From JAWXCE01 sp034440495 (GTDB lineage Bacteria > Pseudomonadota > Alphaproteobacteria > Rhizobiales > Rhodomicrobiaceae), in assembly GCA_034440495.1 (NCBI GenBank), contig JAWXCE010000006.1:1-61648 (forward strand): a stretch of 61,648 nucleotides of DNA, given 5' to 3'. A program made the position numbers and the translations under genes. Of this stretch, positions 55,739-61,648 are shown one piece after another. Position 1 is the stretch's first letter; every line of letters begins with the position of its first letter. Below the pieces are notes generated by a model. That model was not told the DNA's origin, ran no database searches, and saw only the letters and a list, made by a program, of their open reading frames with translations.

Positions 55739-55753
55739 CTATCACTGAATGAA
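55736..55753 (-). promoter_or_regulatory. Candidate target site of the repeat-like RNA: protospacer with TTC PAM
   Basis: On the minus strand the sequence reads TTC (55753-55751) followed by ATTCAGTGATAGCTA. TTC is the usual type I-C PAM. The guide-like sequence at 55971 begins ATTCAAGTGATGGCTA. The two agree at 14 of the first 16 guide positions, with one extra base in the guide at position 6 and one mismatch at position 12, both multiples of six, which are positions not read by type I Cascades. The PAM lies one base from the -35 element. Confidence 0.6.
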
Positions 55754-55754
55754 G

Positions 55755-55783
55755 TTGACTTGATCGACGCGGCTGGCTATTAT
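55755..55783 (+). promoter_or_regulatory. Near-consensus sigma-70-type promoter
   Basis: TTGACT, a 17-base spacer, then TATTAT: five of six matches at each hexamer with ideal spacing. Transcription would start near 55790 and read the small ORF at 55816, the repeat-like element and cas5c. It is by far the best promoter match seen in the cas locus, and it starts only 17 bases after the cas3 stop. Confidence 0.8.
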
Positions 55784-55815
55784 CAAAGTCCTGATAAACA
55801 AACATGAGGCAGGCA

Positions 55816-55917
55816 ATGCGGATCCCACCTATAAATGATCGTGAATTTTGGAGTGATGTGTTGGCGATCGTAATTCTGGGTATGGGGAAAGTCATCGGTT
55901 GCCTCATGGGTTGGTAA
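55816..55917 (+). CDS. Small hydrophobic peptide between cas3 and cas5c (candidate CreT-like toxin)
   Basis: The 33-codon frame has a GAGG ribosome binding site 6 bases upstream and a promoter 33 bases before that. It begins MRIPPINDREFW and continues as one hydrophobic helix ending VIGCLMGW, the shape of small membrane toxins such as the Hok, TisB and Ibs type. An in-frame ATG at 55804 has no binding site. It stops exactly one base before an 11-bp inverted repeat. By analogy with CreTA modules it may be a toxin kept off by the RNA that follows; it could also be a leader peptide. No family is known to me. Confidence 0.6.
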   Translation: MRIPPINDREFWSDVLAIVILGMGKVIGCLMGW

Positions 55918-55931
55918 GGCTCGCTCCCGTA

Positions 55932-55970
55932 GTCGTCGATTGCAGCTCCAAGCACGACGTGGATCGAAAC
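55932..55970 (+). ncRNA. CRISPR-repeat-like element (pseudo-repeat) in the cas operon
   Basis: The 39-base element starts GTCG and ends CGTGGATCGAAAC, as does the 32-base array repeat at 61616. Between the ends the sequence differs, but a stem of CGTCG (55934-55938) and CGACG (55955-55959) forms, with the same outer two pairs as the array repeat and with compensatory changes inside. The 11-base tail TGGATCGAAAC that becomes the crRNA 5' handle in type I-C is intact and directly follows the stem. Cas5c should therefore be able to cut it. It includes the unusual C in GGATCG that the local array also has. Confidence 0.75.
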
Positions 55971-56004
55971 ATTCAAGTGATGGCTAAAGAACACGTTCTT
56001 AGCA
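55971..56004 (+). ncRNA. Spacer-like guide sequence after the pseudo-repeat (CreA/CreR-like)
   Basis: The 34 bases after the handle would form the guide of a crRNA-like RNA. The first 16 match the edge of the promoter at 55736-55750 next to a TTC PAM, as described for that site. Only the PAM-proximal part matches, as reported for CreA-type RNAs, which block a promoter without leading to DNA cutting. The second half forms a hairpin (55983-56003) that may protect the 3' end. No second pseudo-repeat was seen. Confidence 0.6.
55983..56003 (+). promoter_or_regulatory. Hairpin upstream of the cas5c ribosome binding site
   Basis: GCTAA-A-GAAC and GTTC-TTAGC form nine pairs with one bulged A and a tiny loop. 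There is no T-tract, so it is not a terminator. It may be the 3' end structure of the guide-like RNA or an operator; as DNA, AAGAAC and GTTCTT give a perfect dyad. Confidence 0.5.
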
Positions 56005-56022
56005 ATGAGGGAGCGAGCCGCC

Positions 56023-56685
56023 ATGGCTTATGGCATCAAGCTGAAGGTTTCAGGCGAATATGCCTGCTTTACCCGGCCGGAGATGAAAGTTGAGCGCGTC
56101 TCGTATGACGTGATGACGCCATCGGCGGCGCGCGGCATTCTGGAGGCGATCCACTGGAAGCCCGCCATCCGCTGGGTGATCGACGAAATCCACGTGCTGC
56201 AGCCCATCCGCTTCCAGTCGATCCGGCGCAATGAAGTTGGTCACAAGGCGGTCTATGGCAAGCTGAGATCGGGGATGCGGTCGGACAGTCTTGACGGTGT
56301 GCAAGTGCTGGCGGACGAAGACAGGCAGCAGCGCGCCGCAACCGTGCTCGCCGATGTCGAATATGTGATCGCGGCGCATTTCGAGATGACACCAAAGGCC
56401 GGGCCGGACGACAATGAGGGCAAGCATCTAGACACGTTCAACCGGCGGGCAGCGGGCGGCCAATGTTTCCACCAGCCGTGCCTCGGCACGCGTGAGTTCC
56501 CCGCGCGCTTCGAGCTTTTGCGCAACGATGCCATGCCGCCCGCGATCAGCTTAACCCGTGACCTTGGCTTCATGCTCTGGGATATTGACCATGCGCGGGA
56601 TCGCGCCTCGATGTTTTTCCGGGCGAGGCTGGAAAACGGCGTGATGAAGGTGCCCGCCCCCAATTCACCGGAGATCCGCCGATGA
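56023..56685 (+). CDS. cas5c: Type I-C Cas5c (Cas5d), crRNA-processing subunit
   Basis: The 220-residue protein cuts repeats and caps the crRNA 5' handle in type I-C Cascade. The N-terminus MAYGIKLKVSGEYACFTRPEMKVERVSYDVMTPSAARGILEAIHWKP is the typical Cas5c opening. The ATG at 56023 is chosen for that reason; GGGAG lies upstream. A start at 56005 would be inside the inverted repeat. It overlaps cas8c by 4 bases. As the RNase that should cut the pseudo-repeat in its own leader, it may be self-regulated. Confidence 0.95.
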   Translation: MAYGIKLKVSGEYACFTRPEMKVERVSYDVMTPSAARGILEAIHWKPAIRWVIDEIHVLQPIRFQSIRRNEVGHKAVYGKLRSGMRSDSLDGVQVLADEDRQQRAATVLADVEYVIAAHFEMTPKAGPDDNEGKHLDTFNRRAAGGQCFHQPCLGTREFPARFELLRNDAMPPAISLTRDLGFMLWDIDHARDRASMFFRARLENGVMKVPAPNSPEIRR

Positions 56686-58448
56686 CGATGCTTGTCTCCC
56701 TCGCGCGCTCTTATGAGCGGATGGCGGAACGCCGCGAAGTCCCGCCGTTCGGATATTCAACGGAAAAAATTGGCTTTGTTATCTCTTTGAACGAGCATGG
56801 ATCGCCTGCCGGGAAACCGGCTCAGATTGGGGAATATTCAGGCAAAAGATTTCTGCCAAAACCCATGGCTGTGCCCCAACCCGCAAAGCGCACTTCCGGG
56901 ATTAAACCCAACTTTCTCTGGGACAAGACATCTTATGTTCTGGGCATTTCATCAGAAGAGGGGAAACGCCTCAAGGAAAAGCATGCGGCCTTTGTGCGGC
57001 TGCATAAGCAAGCCCTGGATGAGACCCAGGACGATGGTCTGAAAGCGCTGCTCTCGTTTCTTAATAGTTGGCGGCTCGAGCAGTTTGTTACGCTGGGCTG
57101 GCCCAGCGACATGAAGGATCAGAACATCGTCTTCGCGTTGGAAAGCGAGCGCCTGGACGGAACTTACATTCACGACAGGCCAGCCGCGAAGGCGCTTTGG
57201 GCGCGGCCTTGCTCCGAAGGTGAAAAATCGGAAGCGATCTGCCTTGTTTCGGGTGAGCGCGCGCCCATCGCCCGTCTTCACCCCGCCATCAAGGGCGTCT
57301 GGGGCGCACAAACGGCAGGCGCTTCGATTGTCTCGTTCAATCTCGATGCATTCGAATCTTACGGGCAAAAGCAAGGCAATAACGCGCCCGTCTCGGAGGC
57401 GGCGGCCTTCGCCTACACAACCGCTCTTAACAAATACCTCGCCCCGGGCAGCAAGAACCGCATCCAGATCGGCGACGCCTCGACTGTGTTCTGGGCGGAC
57501 GCTTCAAATGCCGAGGTCGCAAAGGACGCTGAAGCGCTAGCTTACGCTTTCTTGGGCGAAGTTGACGAAAATGTTGAGGCGCAAGAAGTTGGCACGATGC
57601 TGGAAAAAATCCGCAACGGTCAGCGGCTGGAAGATTTTGCGCCACACCTTACCCAAGGCGTGCGCTTCCATGTGCTGGGTCTTGCGCCCAACGCCGCACG
57701 CTTGTCCGTTCGCTTCTGGTTCGAGGATGATTTCGGCCAGCTCGCGCGCAACTACCAGCGCTTTCTCGACGACATGCGGATCGAGCCGCCGCCGCACAAA
57801 AACCCCAATCCGCCATTGTGGCGCTATCTCATCGAAACGGCTGTGCAAGGCAAGCGGGATAATGTCCCGCCAAATCTCGCTGGCGAATGGATGTGCGCGA
57901 TCCTTACCGGCACTCGCTATCCGCTGACCTTGCTCACGAATGTGCTGATGCGCATCCGGGCCGATGGCGAGGTCAACGCGTTGCGGGTTTCCATGCTGAA
58001 AGCCGTGCTTAATCGAAACTCAACGACATTTAAAGGGAAGGTTCCTGTGGCGCTTGATACTGACAACAAAAACAAAGGCTATTTGCTTGGGCGGTTGTTC
58101 GCTGTGTATGAGCAGATTCAAACTGCGGCGCTCGGCAGAAATGTGAACGCGACCATAAAGGATAAATTCTACGGAGCCGCCTCGGCGCAGCCGCGCAAGG
58201 TGTTTGCGCTACTGGATAAAGGCTCGGCCGCACATCTATCCAAAGTTGGAAAGCAGCCTGCCGGATATAGGGTTTTGCTGGAAAAGCAGATAAGCGAAAT
58301 CATGGCGATGATGTCGCCATCCGACGATCCTTTCCCGGCCTCTCTTTCAGCCGAGCAGCAGGCCCTTTTCGGCGTCGGCTATTATCATCAGCGCAGCGAA
58401 TTTTTTAAATCCAAGAAAGTTAGCGAATCAGAGGGAGCTTCCGCATGA
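56682..58448 (+). CDS. cas8c: Type I-C Cas8c (Csd1), Cascade large subunit
   Basis: The 588-residue large subunit reads the PAM. MLVSLARSYERMAERREVPPFGYSTEKIGFVI is a typical opening. YPLTLLTNVLMRIRADGEVNALRVSMLKAVLNR and KGYLLGRLFAVYEQIQTAALG lie in the C-terminal small-subunit-like part, which can also be made from an internal start (Cas11c). It overlaps both neighbours by 4 bases. The length is usual for the family. Confidence 0.94.
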   Translation: MTMLVSLARSYERMAERREVPPFGYSTEKIGFVISLNEHGSPAGKPAQIGEYSGKRFLPKPMAVPQPAKRTSGIKPNFLWDKTSYVLGISSEEGKRLKEKHAAFVRLHKQALDETQDDGLKALLSFLNSWRLEQFVTLGWPSDMKDQNIVFALESERLDGTYIHDRPAAKALWARPCSEGEKSEAICLVSGERAPIARLHPAIKGVWGAQTAGASIVSFNLDAFESYGQKQGNNAPVSEAAAFAYTTALNKYLAPGSKNRIQIGDASTVFWADASNAEVAKDAEALAYAFLGEVDENVEAQEVGTMLEKIRNGQRLEDFAPHLTQGVRFHVLGLAPNAARLSVRFWFEDDFGQLARNYQRFLDDMRIEPPPHKNPNPPLWRYLIETAVQGKRDNVPPNLAGEWMCAILTGTRYPLTLLTNVLMRIRADGEVNALRVSMLKAVLNRNSTTFKGKVPVALDTDNKNKGYLLGRLFAVYEQIQTAALGRNVNATIKDKFYGAASAQPRKVFALLDKGSAAHLSKVGKQPAGYRVLLEKQISEIMAMMSPSDDPFPASLSAEQQALFGVGYYHQRSEFFKSKKVSESEGASA

Positions 58449-59404
58449 CCATACTGAGCCATCGCCACGATTTTGTGCTGCTGTTCGATGTCGCCAACGG
58501 CAATCCCAACGGCGATCCAGACGCTGGCAACATGCCCCGGCTCGACCCCGAAACCAATCAGGGGTTGGTCAGCGACGTCTGCTTGAAGCGCAAAATCCGT
58601 AACTACGTTGAACTGGCCGCCAATGGTAACGCGGGCCGCGCCATTTATGTGCGGGAAAGCTCGATCCTGAACGATCAGCATCGCAAAGCCTACAAAGCCG
58701 TTCGTCCTCAAGCCACGAACATTGAGACTGAAAAGAAACTCAACCCTCAAAATGACACGGAGGCCGACGCGGTCCGAAACTGGATGTGCGACAACTTTTT
58801 TGACGTAAGAACTTTTGGCGCGGTGATGAGCACCGGCATCAATTGTGGTCAGGTGCGCGGGCCAGTGCAGTTCTCCTTCGCGCGCTCTATCGAGCCCATC
58901 GTGCCGCTGGAGATTTCCATCACGCGGATGGCGGCAACGAGCGAGAAGGAAAAAGTGGATCGCGAAAAAGGCGGCGAGAGCGAAGGCGACGAGCGCCGTG
59001 AAAACCGCACCATGGGCCGGAAGCACATCGTGCCTTACGGGCTATACCGAGCGCACGGCTTCATCTCCGCCAAGCTTGCCGAGCGCACCGGATTTTCCGA
59101 AGGTGACCTTTCTCTGCTCATTGAGGCCATCGAAAACATGTTCGAGCATGACCGCTCGGCCGCGCGCGGCGAGATGGCGGCACGCAAACTCATCGTGTTT
59201 AGGCATGCATCCGCCCTCGGCAACGCCCCGGCGCACGCGCTTTTCGACCGTGTCCGCGTCGGCCGCGACGTGAACGGCGAATTCCGCGAGCCGGGCGATG
59301 TGCGTCTCGACAATGTGCCGCCCGCCCGCCGCTATAGCGACTACCTCGTCGAGATCGACAGGGAAGGCCTACCTGCGGGGGTTGAAATCATTGAACGGTT
59401 ATGA
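58445..59404 (+). CDS. cas7: Type I-C Cas7 (Csd2), Cascade backbone
   Basis: The 319-residue RNA-binding subunit coats the spacer part of the crRNA. HDFVLLFDVANGNPNGDPDAGNMPRLDPETNQGLVSDVCLKRKIRNYV is the family signature, followed by FFDVRTFGAVMST and GRKHIVPYGLYRAHGFI. Overlaps of 4 bases join it to cas8c and cas4. Nothing is unusual in it. Confidence 0.96.
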   Translation: MTILSHRHDFVLLFDVANGNPNGDPDAGNMPRLDPETNQGLVSDVCLKRKIRNYVELAANGNAGRAIYVRESSILNDQHRKAYKAVRPQATNIETEKKLNPQNDTEADAVRNWMCDNFFDVRTFGAVMSTGINCGQVRGPVQFSFARSIEPIVPLEISITRMAATSEKEKVDREKGGESEGDERRENRTMGRKHIVPYGLYRAHGFISAKLAERTGFSEGDLSLLIEAIENMFEHDRSAARGEMAARKLIVFRHASALGNAPAHALFDRVRVGRDVNGEFREPGDVRLDNVPPARRYSDYLVEIDREGLPAGVEIIERL

Positions 59405-60090
59405 ACCTAAGCGAGGAAGACAAGCCGCTTGCGATGGAGGATGAGCGAGAACCGGAGCCGATACCGCTCTCGGCCTTGCAACATGCCGTTTATTGTCTGC
59501 GGCAAGCGGCGCTCATTCACCTGGAACGGCTCTGGGCGGAAAATCGCTTCACGGCGGAGGGCCACGTGCTTCACATCTCCTCGGACAAAGCAGCCTCGCG
59601 CAAGGCGCGCGGCGTTCGCCGCGTTACTTCTCTGCCAATCGCGTCACGCCGCCTCGGAATTGCCGGCGTCGCCGACCTGGTCGAATTTCACAGCGGCCCG
59701 GAAGGCGAAACCCCGTACCCGGTCGAATATAAGCGCGGCAAGCCCAAGCTGCACCGCGCAGATGAAGTTCAGCTTTGCGCGCAAGGACTTTGCCTTGAGG
59801 AGATGACAGCCCAGGCCGTATCGCACGGGGCGCTGTTTTACGCCGAAACGAAACGTCGTCAAATCGTTCCCTTCGACACGGAACTGCGCCAACTCACAGA
59901 GAAGACAATTGAAAGCCTGCGCGCGATCTTCACCAGCCGCCAGACCCCACCTGCTATTTACCGCGCTTCCCTCTGCCGCGCATGTTCTCTCCTCGAATTG
60001 TGCCGTCCCAAGGCAAGTTCCAAACCCGCCAGCGATTGGCGCAATAGCATGCTTTCCTCGCTTCTTGCTGAGCAGCCGGAACAGCTATGA
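59401..60090 (+). CDS. cas4: Cas4 exonuclease
   Basis: The 229-residue RecB-type nuclease trims new spacers and selects those with a PAM. The catalytic core has GVADLVEF and YPVEYKRGKPK. An iron-sulfur cluster is indicated by one cysteine in HAVYCLRQAAL and three in ASLCRACSLLELC. It overlaps cas7 and cas1 by 4 bases each. A longer polar N-terminus precedes the conserved part, but no other start fits better. Confidence 0.94.
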   Translation: MNLSEEDKPLAMEDEREPEPIPLSALQHAVYCLRQAALIHLERLWAENRFTAEGHVLHISSDKAASRKARGVRRVTSLPIASRRLGIAGVADLVEFHSGPEGETPYPVEYKRGKPKLHRADEVQLCAQGLCLEEMTAQAVSHGALFYAETKRRQIVPFDTELRQLTEKTIESLRAIFTSRQTPPAIYRASLCRACSLLELCRPKASSKPASDWRNSMLSSLLAEQPEQL

Positions 60091-61121
60091 AAAAGCTGCT
60101 GAACACGGTGTATGTCACGACAGAAGGCGCCGGACTGCGCAAGGACGGCGAAAATTTGGTGGCCGAGGTCGACGGCGCTGAGCGTGGCCGGGTGCCGCTC
60201 CACATGCTTGCATCAGTAGTTGCATTTGGAAGCGTTTATGTCTCGCCCGCGCTCATGCAGGCTTGCGGTGCGGCAGGTATTACAATTGCGCTGCTTGATC
60301 GATCTGGCCGCTTTCAGGCCCGTGTTGAAGGGCCGATTTCAGGCAATGTGCTGCTGCGCCGCGCCCAATACCGGGCGTCCGAAGCGCCCGATGAGATCGT
60401 GCGCAGCATCGTAAGCGGCAAAGTCGCCAATCAGCGGGCCGTCCTGCTGCGGGCGCTGCGCGATCATGGCGATGACATGCCAGCGGCGGCACGAGACGCT
60501 ATCACCGCCTCGATACACAGAATGGCGCAGATTATCCGGCGCGTAGGCTTCGGCAATGATCCGGTTGATGTTCTTCGCGGCGCGGAGGGCGAGGCGGCGC
60601 ATCTCTACTTCAGCGTGTTCGACCATCTGATCCGTTCGCCGGAAGACGCCTTTCGGTTTCGTGGCAGGTCACGCCGCCCGCCGCTCGATCCGGTCAATGC
60701 GCTGCTCTCCTTCCTTTACACGCTGTTAACACATGATTGCCGCAGCGCCGCCGAAAGCGTTGGCCTGGATCCGGCGGTAGGCTTTCTGCACCGTGACCGG
60801 CCTGGCCGCCCTGGCCTGGCTCTCGATCTGATGGAACAGTTACGTCCTGCTCTGGCGGACCGGCTTGTCCTCTCGCTAATAAACCGGCGGCAGCTTCGAG
60901 CTGCTGACTTTGAAACGCGGGACGGCGGGGCGGTTTTTTTAACGGATGAGGCGCGCAAAACGGTCCTTACCGCTTGGCAAGAGCGCAAGAAAGAAGAGCG
61001 CCGCCACGATTTTATGGAAGAAAGCGCGCCGCTTGGTCTCGTTCCCTACCTGCAGGCACAACTTTTGGCCCGGCATTTGCGCGGCGACCTTGATGCCTAT
61101 CCGCCGTGGTTCTGGAAGTGA
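60087..61121 (+). CDS. cas1: Cas1 integrase
   Basis: The 344-residue spacer integrase of subtype I-C has NTVYVTTEGAGLRKDGENLVAEVDG at the start and LYFSVFDHLI (with the conserved glutamate earlier in GAEGEAAHLYF). SVGLDPAVGFLHRDRPGRPGLALDLMEQLRPALADRLVLSL contains the catalytic histidine and aspartate. The enzyme looks complete, so the array is probably able to grow. It lies 9 bases before cas2. Confidence 0.96.
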   Translation: MKKLLNTVYVTTEGAGLRKDGENLVAEVDGAERGRVPLHMLASVVAFGSVYVSPALMQACGAAGITIALLDRSGRFQARVEGPISGNVLLRRAQYRASEAPDEIVRSIVSGKVANQRAVLLRALRDHGDDMPAAARDAITASIHRMAQIIRRVGFGNDPVDVLRGAEGEAAHLYFSVFDHLIRSPEDAFRFRGRSRRPPLDPVNALLSFLYTLLTHDCRSAAESVGLDPAVGFLHRDRPGRPGLALDLMEQLRPALADRLVLSLINRRQLRAADFETRDGGAVFLTDEARKTVLTAWQERKKEERRHDFMEESAPLGLVPYLQAQLLARHLRGDLDAYPPWFWK

Positions 61122-61130
61122 GGCGTAATC

Positions 61131-61421
61131 ATGCTCGTTCTTGTGACTTATGACGTGAGAGTAACCGAAGGGGACGGCGCTGGACGTCTTCGGCGCGTTG
61201 CGAAAGCGTGCCGCGATTTTGGTCAGCGCGTGCAGTATTCGGTTTTCGAAATTGAGGTTGATCCCGCCCAATGGACGTTGCTGAAGGCAAGGCTGGAATC
61301 GATTATCCAGCCTGCGCATGATAGCTTACGTTATTATTATCTTGGCGCGAACTGGACGCGGCGTGTCGAGCATGTAGGGGCCAAACCCGCGACCGATCTA
61401 AATGGTCCTCTGATCATTTGA
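61131..61421 (+). CDS. cas2: Cas2
   Basis: The 96-residue partner of Cas1 in adaptation begins MLVLVTYDVRVTEGDGAGRLRRVAKACRDFGQRVQYSVFEIEVD, the usual ferredoxin fold with the conserved aspartate in TYDV. The C-terminus includes DSLRYYYLG. It is the last gene of the operon, 194 bases before the first repeat. Confidence 0.96.
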   Translation: MLVLVTYDVRVTEGDGAGRLRRVAKACRDFGQRVQYSVFEIEVDPAQWTLLKARLESIIQPAHDSLRYYYLGANWTRRVEHVGAKPATDLNGPLII

Positions 61422-61615
61422 CACCGGTTTCTGCGGTGCGCGAACCGCAAGCGTACCGCAGATCCTTGGCAGGTTCGCGCCTGCGACTGCTCTTTGATAT
61501 CGTTCGAGAAAATATTGCACAGAATGATCTGGATGCGCCACGGCCGACGAATTGGAGAGCTTTCGCGCAAAGCTACGGCTTTTTTTAGTATCATCAGTAT
61601 GTTACTTGCTTGGCT
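61422..61615 (+). promoter_or_regulatory. CRISPR leader
   Basis: The 194 bases between cas2 and the first repeat form the leader, which carries the array promoter and the Cas1-Cas2 docking site. The start has direct and inverted GCGAACC/GGTTCGC words (61439-61445 and 61473-61479), and the end is AT-rich. TTGATA at 61494 may be a -35, but no clear -10 was found at correct spacing. A stem followed by seven T lies about 30 bases before the repeat. Confidence 0.75.
61558..61587 (+). terminator. Possible terminator of the cas operon inside the leader
   Basis: AGCTTT and AAAGCT form a 6-bp stem with a CGCGC loop, then ACGGC and seven T follow. It lies between cas2 and the array and might separate their transcripts. 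The 5-base gap between stem and T-tract and the low GC of the stem make it a weak terminator. Confidence 0.45.
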
Positions 61616-61648
61616 GTCGCTCCCCATGCGGGGGCGTGGATCGAAACC
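61616..61648 (+). CRISPR. First repeat of a type I-C CRISPR array, cut by the window edge
   Basis: A 32-base repeat (61616-61647) starts GTCGCTCCCC and ends GCGTGGATCGAAAC, which is the type I-C pattern with a C where most have GGATTG. It forms a 7-bp stem around CATGC, and the last 11 bases give the crRNA handle. One base of the first spacer follows. Number and content of spacers cannot be seen. Confidence 0.93.

Larger units (their letters stand above)
55918..56019 (+). repeat. 11-bp perfect inverted repeat enclosing the repeat-like RNA and holding the cas5c ribosome binding site
   Basis: GGCTCGCTCCC at 55918-55928 is the exact reverse complement of GGGAGCGAGCC at 56009-56019. The right arm contains the GGGAG ribosome binding site of cas5c, which starts at 56023. 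The left arm starts right after the stop of the small ORF and contains TCGCTCCC, identical to bases 2-9 of the array repeat. In RNA the arms could pair and hide the binding site, with the repeat-like and guide-like parts in the loop. Confidence 0.75.

Noticed and set aside
55755..55770. A second partial guide match on the minus strand over the -35 element (TCAAGT plus scattered bases)
   Set aside because: Only 7 of 12 bases agree, the first two guide bases do not match, and the flanking triplet is GTC rather than TTC. The site at 55736-55753 is clearly better.
55918..56019. The 11-bp inverted repeat as ends of an inserted element
   Set aside because: No target duplication is seen, the spacing is only 102 bases, and the right arm is the functional ribosome binding site of cas5c.

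Overview
The window looks like chromosomal DNA of an alphaproteobacterium, most likely of the order Hyphomicrobiales (Rhizobiales). The evidence is an rkp-1-type capsule lipid locus, a DUF2794 gene, an Irr-type iron box, and an initiator tRNA with the A29-U41 anticodon-stem pair reported in rhizobia. All calls come from reading the sequence; no search was run.

Layout. (1) 1-3.6 kb: thiosulfate-oxidation genes soxX, soxY and the start of soxZ, downstream of a two-subunit molybdenum hydroxylase (IorAB type). (2) 3.65-4.5 kb: an AraC regulator broken by a frameshift. (3) 4.6-31.6 kb: a large surface-polysaccharide region. It holds a KpsE/T/M/D ABC exporter, KpsC split into two genes on either side of a polyketide synthase and an alpha-oxoamine synthase (rkpA/rkpG-like), an RkpH-like reductase, two KpsS paralogues, ManC-Gmd-Fcl for GDP-fucose, glycosyltransferases and a lone RfbC. 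The gene set suggests that a dedicated lipid is made and used with a Kdo-linker, group-2-type capsule. (4) 31.7-48.5 kb: mostly housekeeping or core genes. These are an iron-binding protein with an upstream Irr-type box, a GTPase/pseudo-GTPase pair, NDH-2, a putative lipid-A or glycolipid decoration set (GT2, LAB-domain, PAP2, GT39), an aldo-keto reductase, the tesA/ybbA/ybbP set, a Bax-inhibitor-1 protein and DUF2794. (5) 48.9 kb to the end: a genomic island at the 3' half of an initiator tRNA. It holds a large serine recombinase, a Fic protein, a decayed IS66-type ORF, and a complete type I-C CRISPR-Cas operon (cas3-cas5c-cas8c-cas7-cas4-cas1-cas2) whose first repeat lies at the window edge.

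The most striking element is the 284-bp gap between cas3 and cas5c. It contains a near-consensus promoter, a 33-codon hydrophobic small ORF with a good ribosome binding site, and a degenerate CRISPR repeat. That repeat keeps both ends, the hairpin and the exact 11-nt crRNA handle of the array repeat. A spacer-like sequence follows, and its first 16 bases match the upstream edge of the same promoter next to a type I-C TTC PAM (14 matches, one bulge at position 6, one mismatch at position 12). This is the architecture expected of an RNA-guided CreTA-like toxin-antitoxin or a Cas-autoregulatory (CreR-like) module. An 11-bp inverted repeat encloses it and pairs with the cas5c ribosome binding site.
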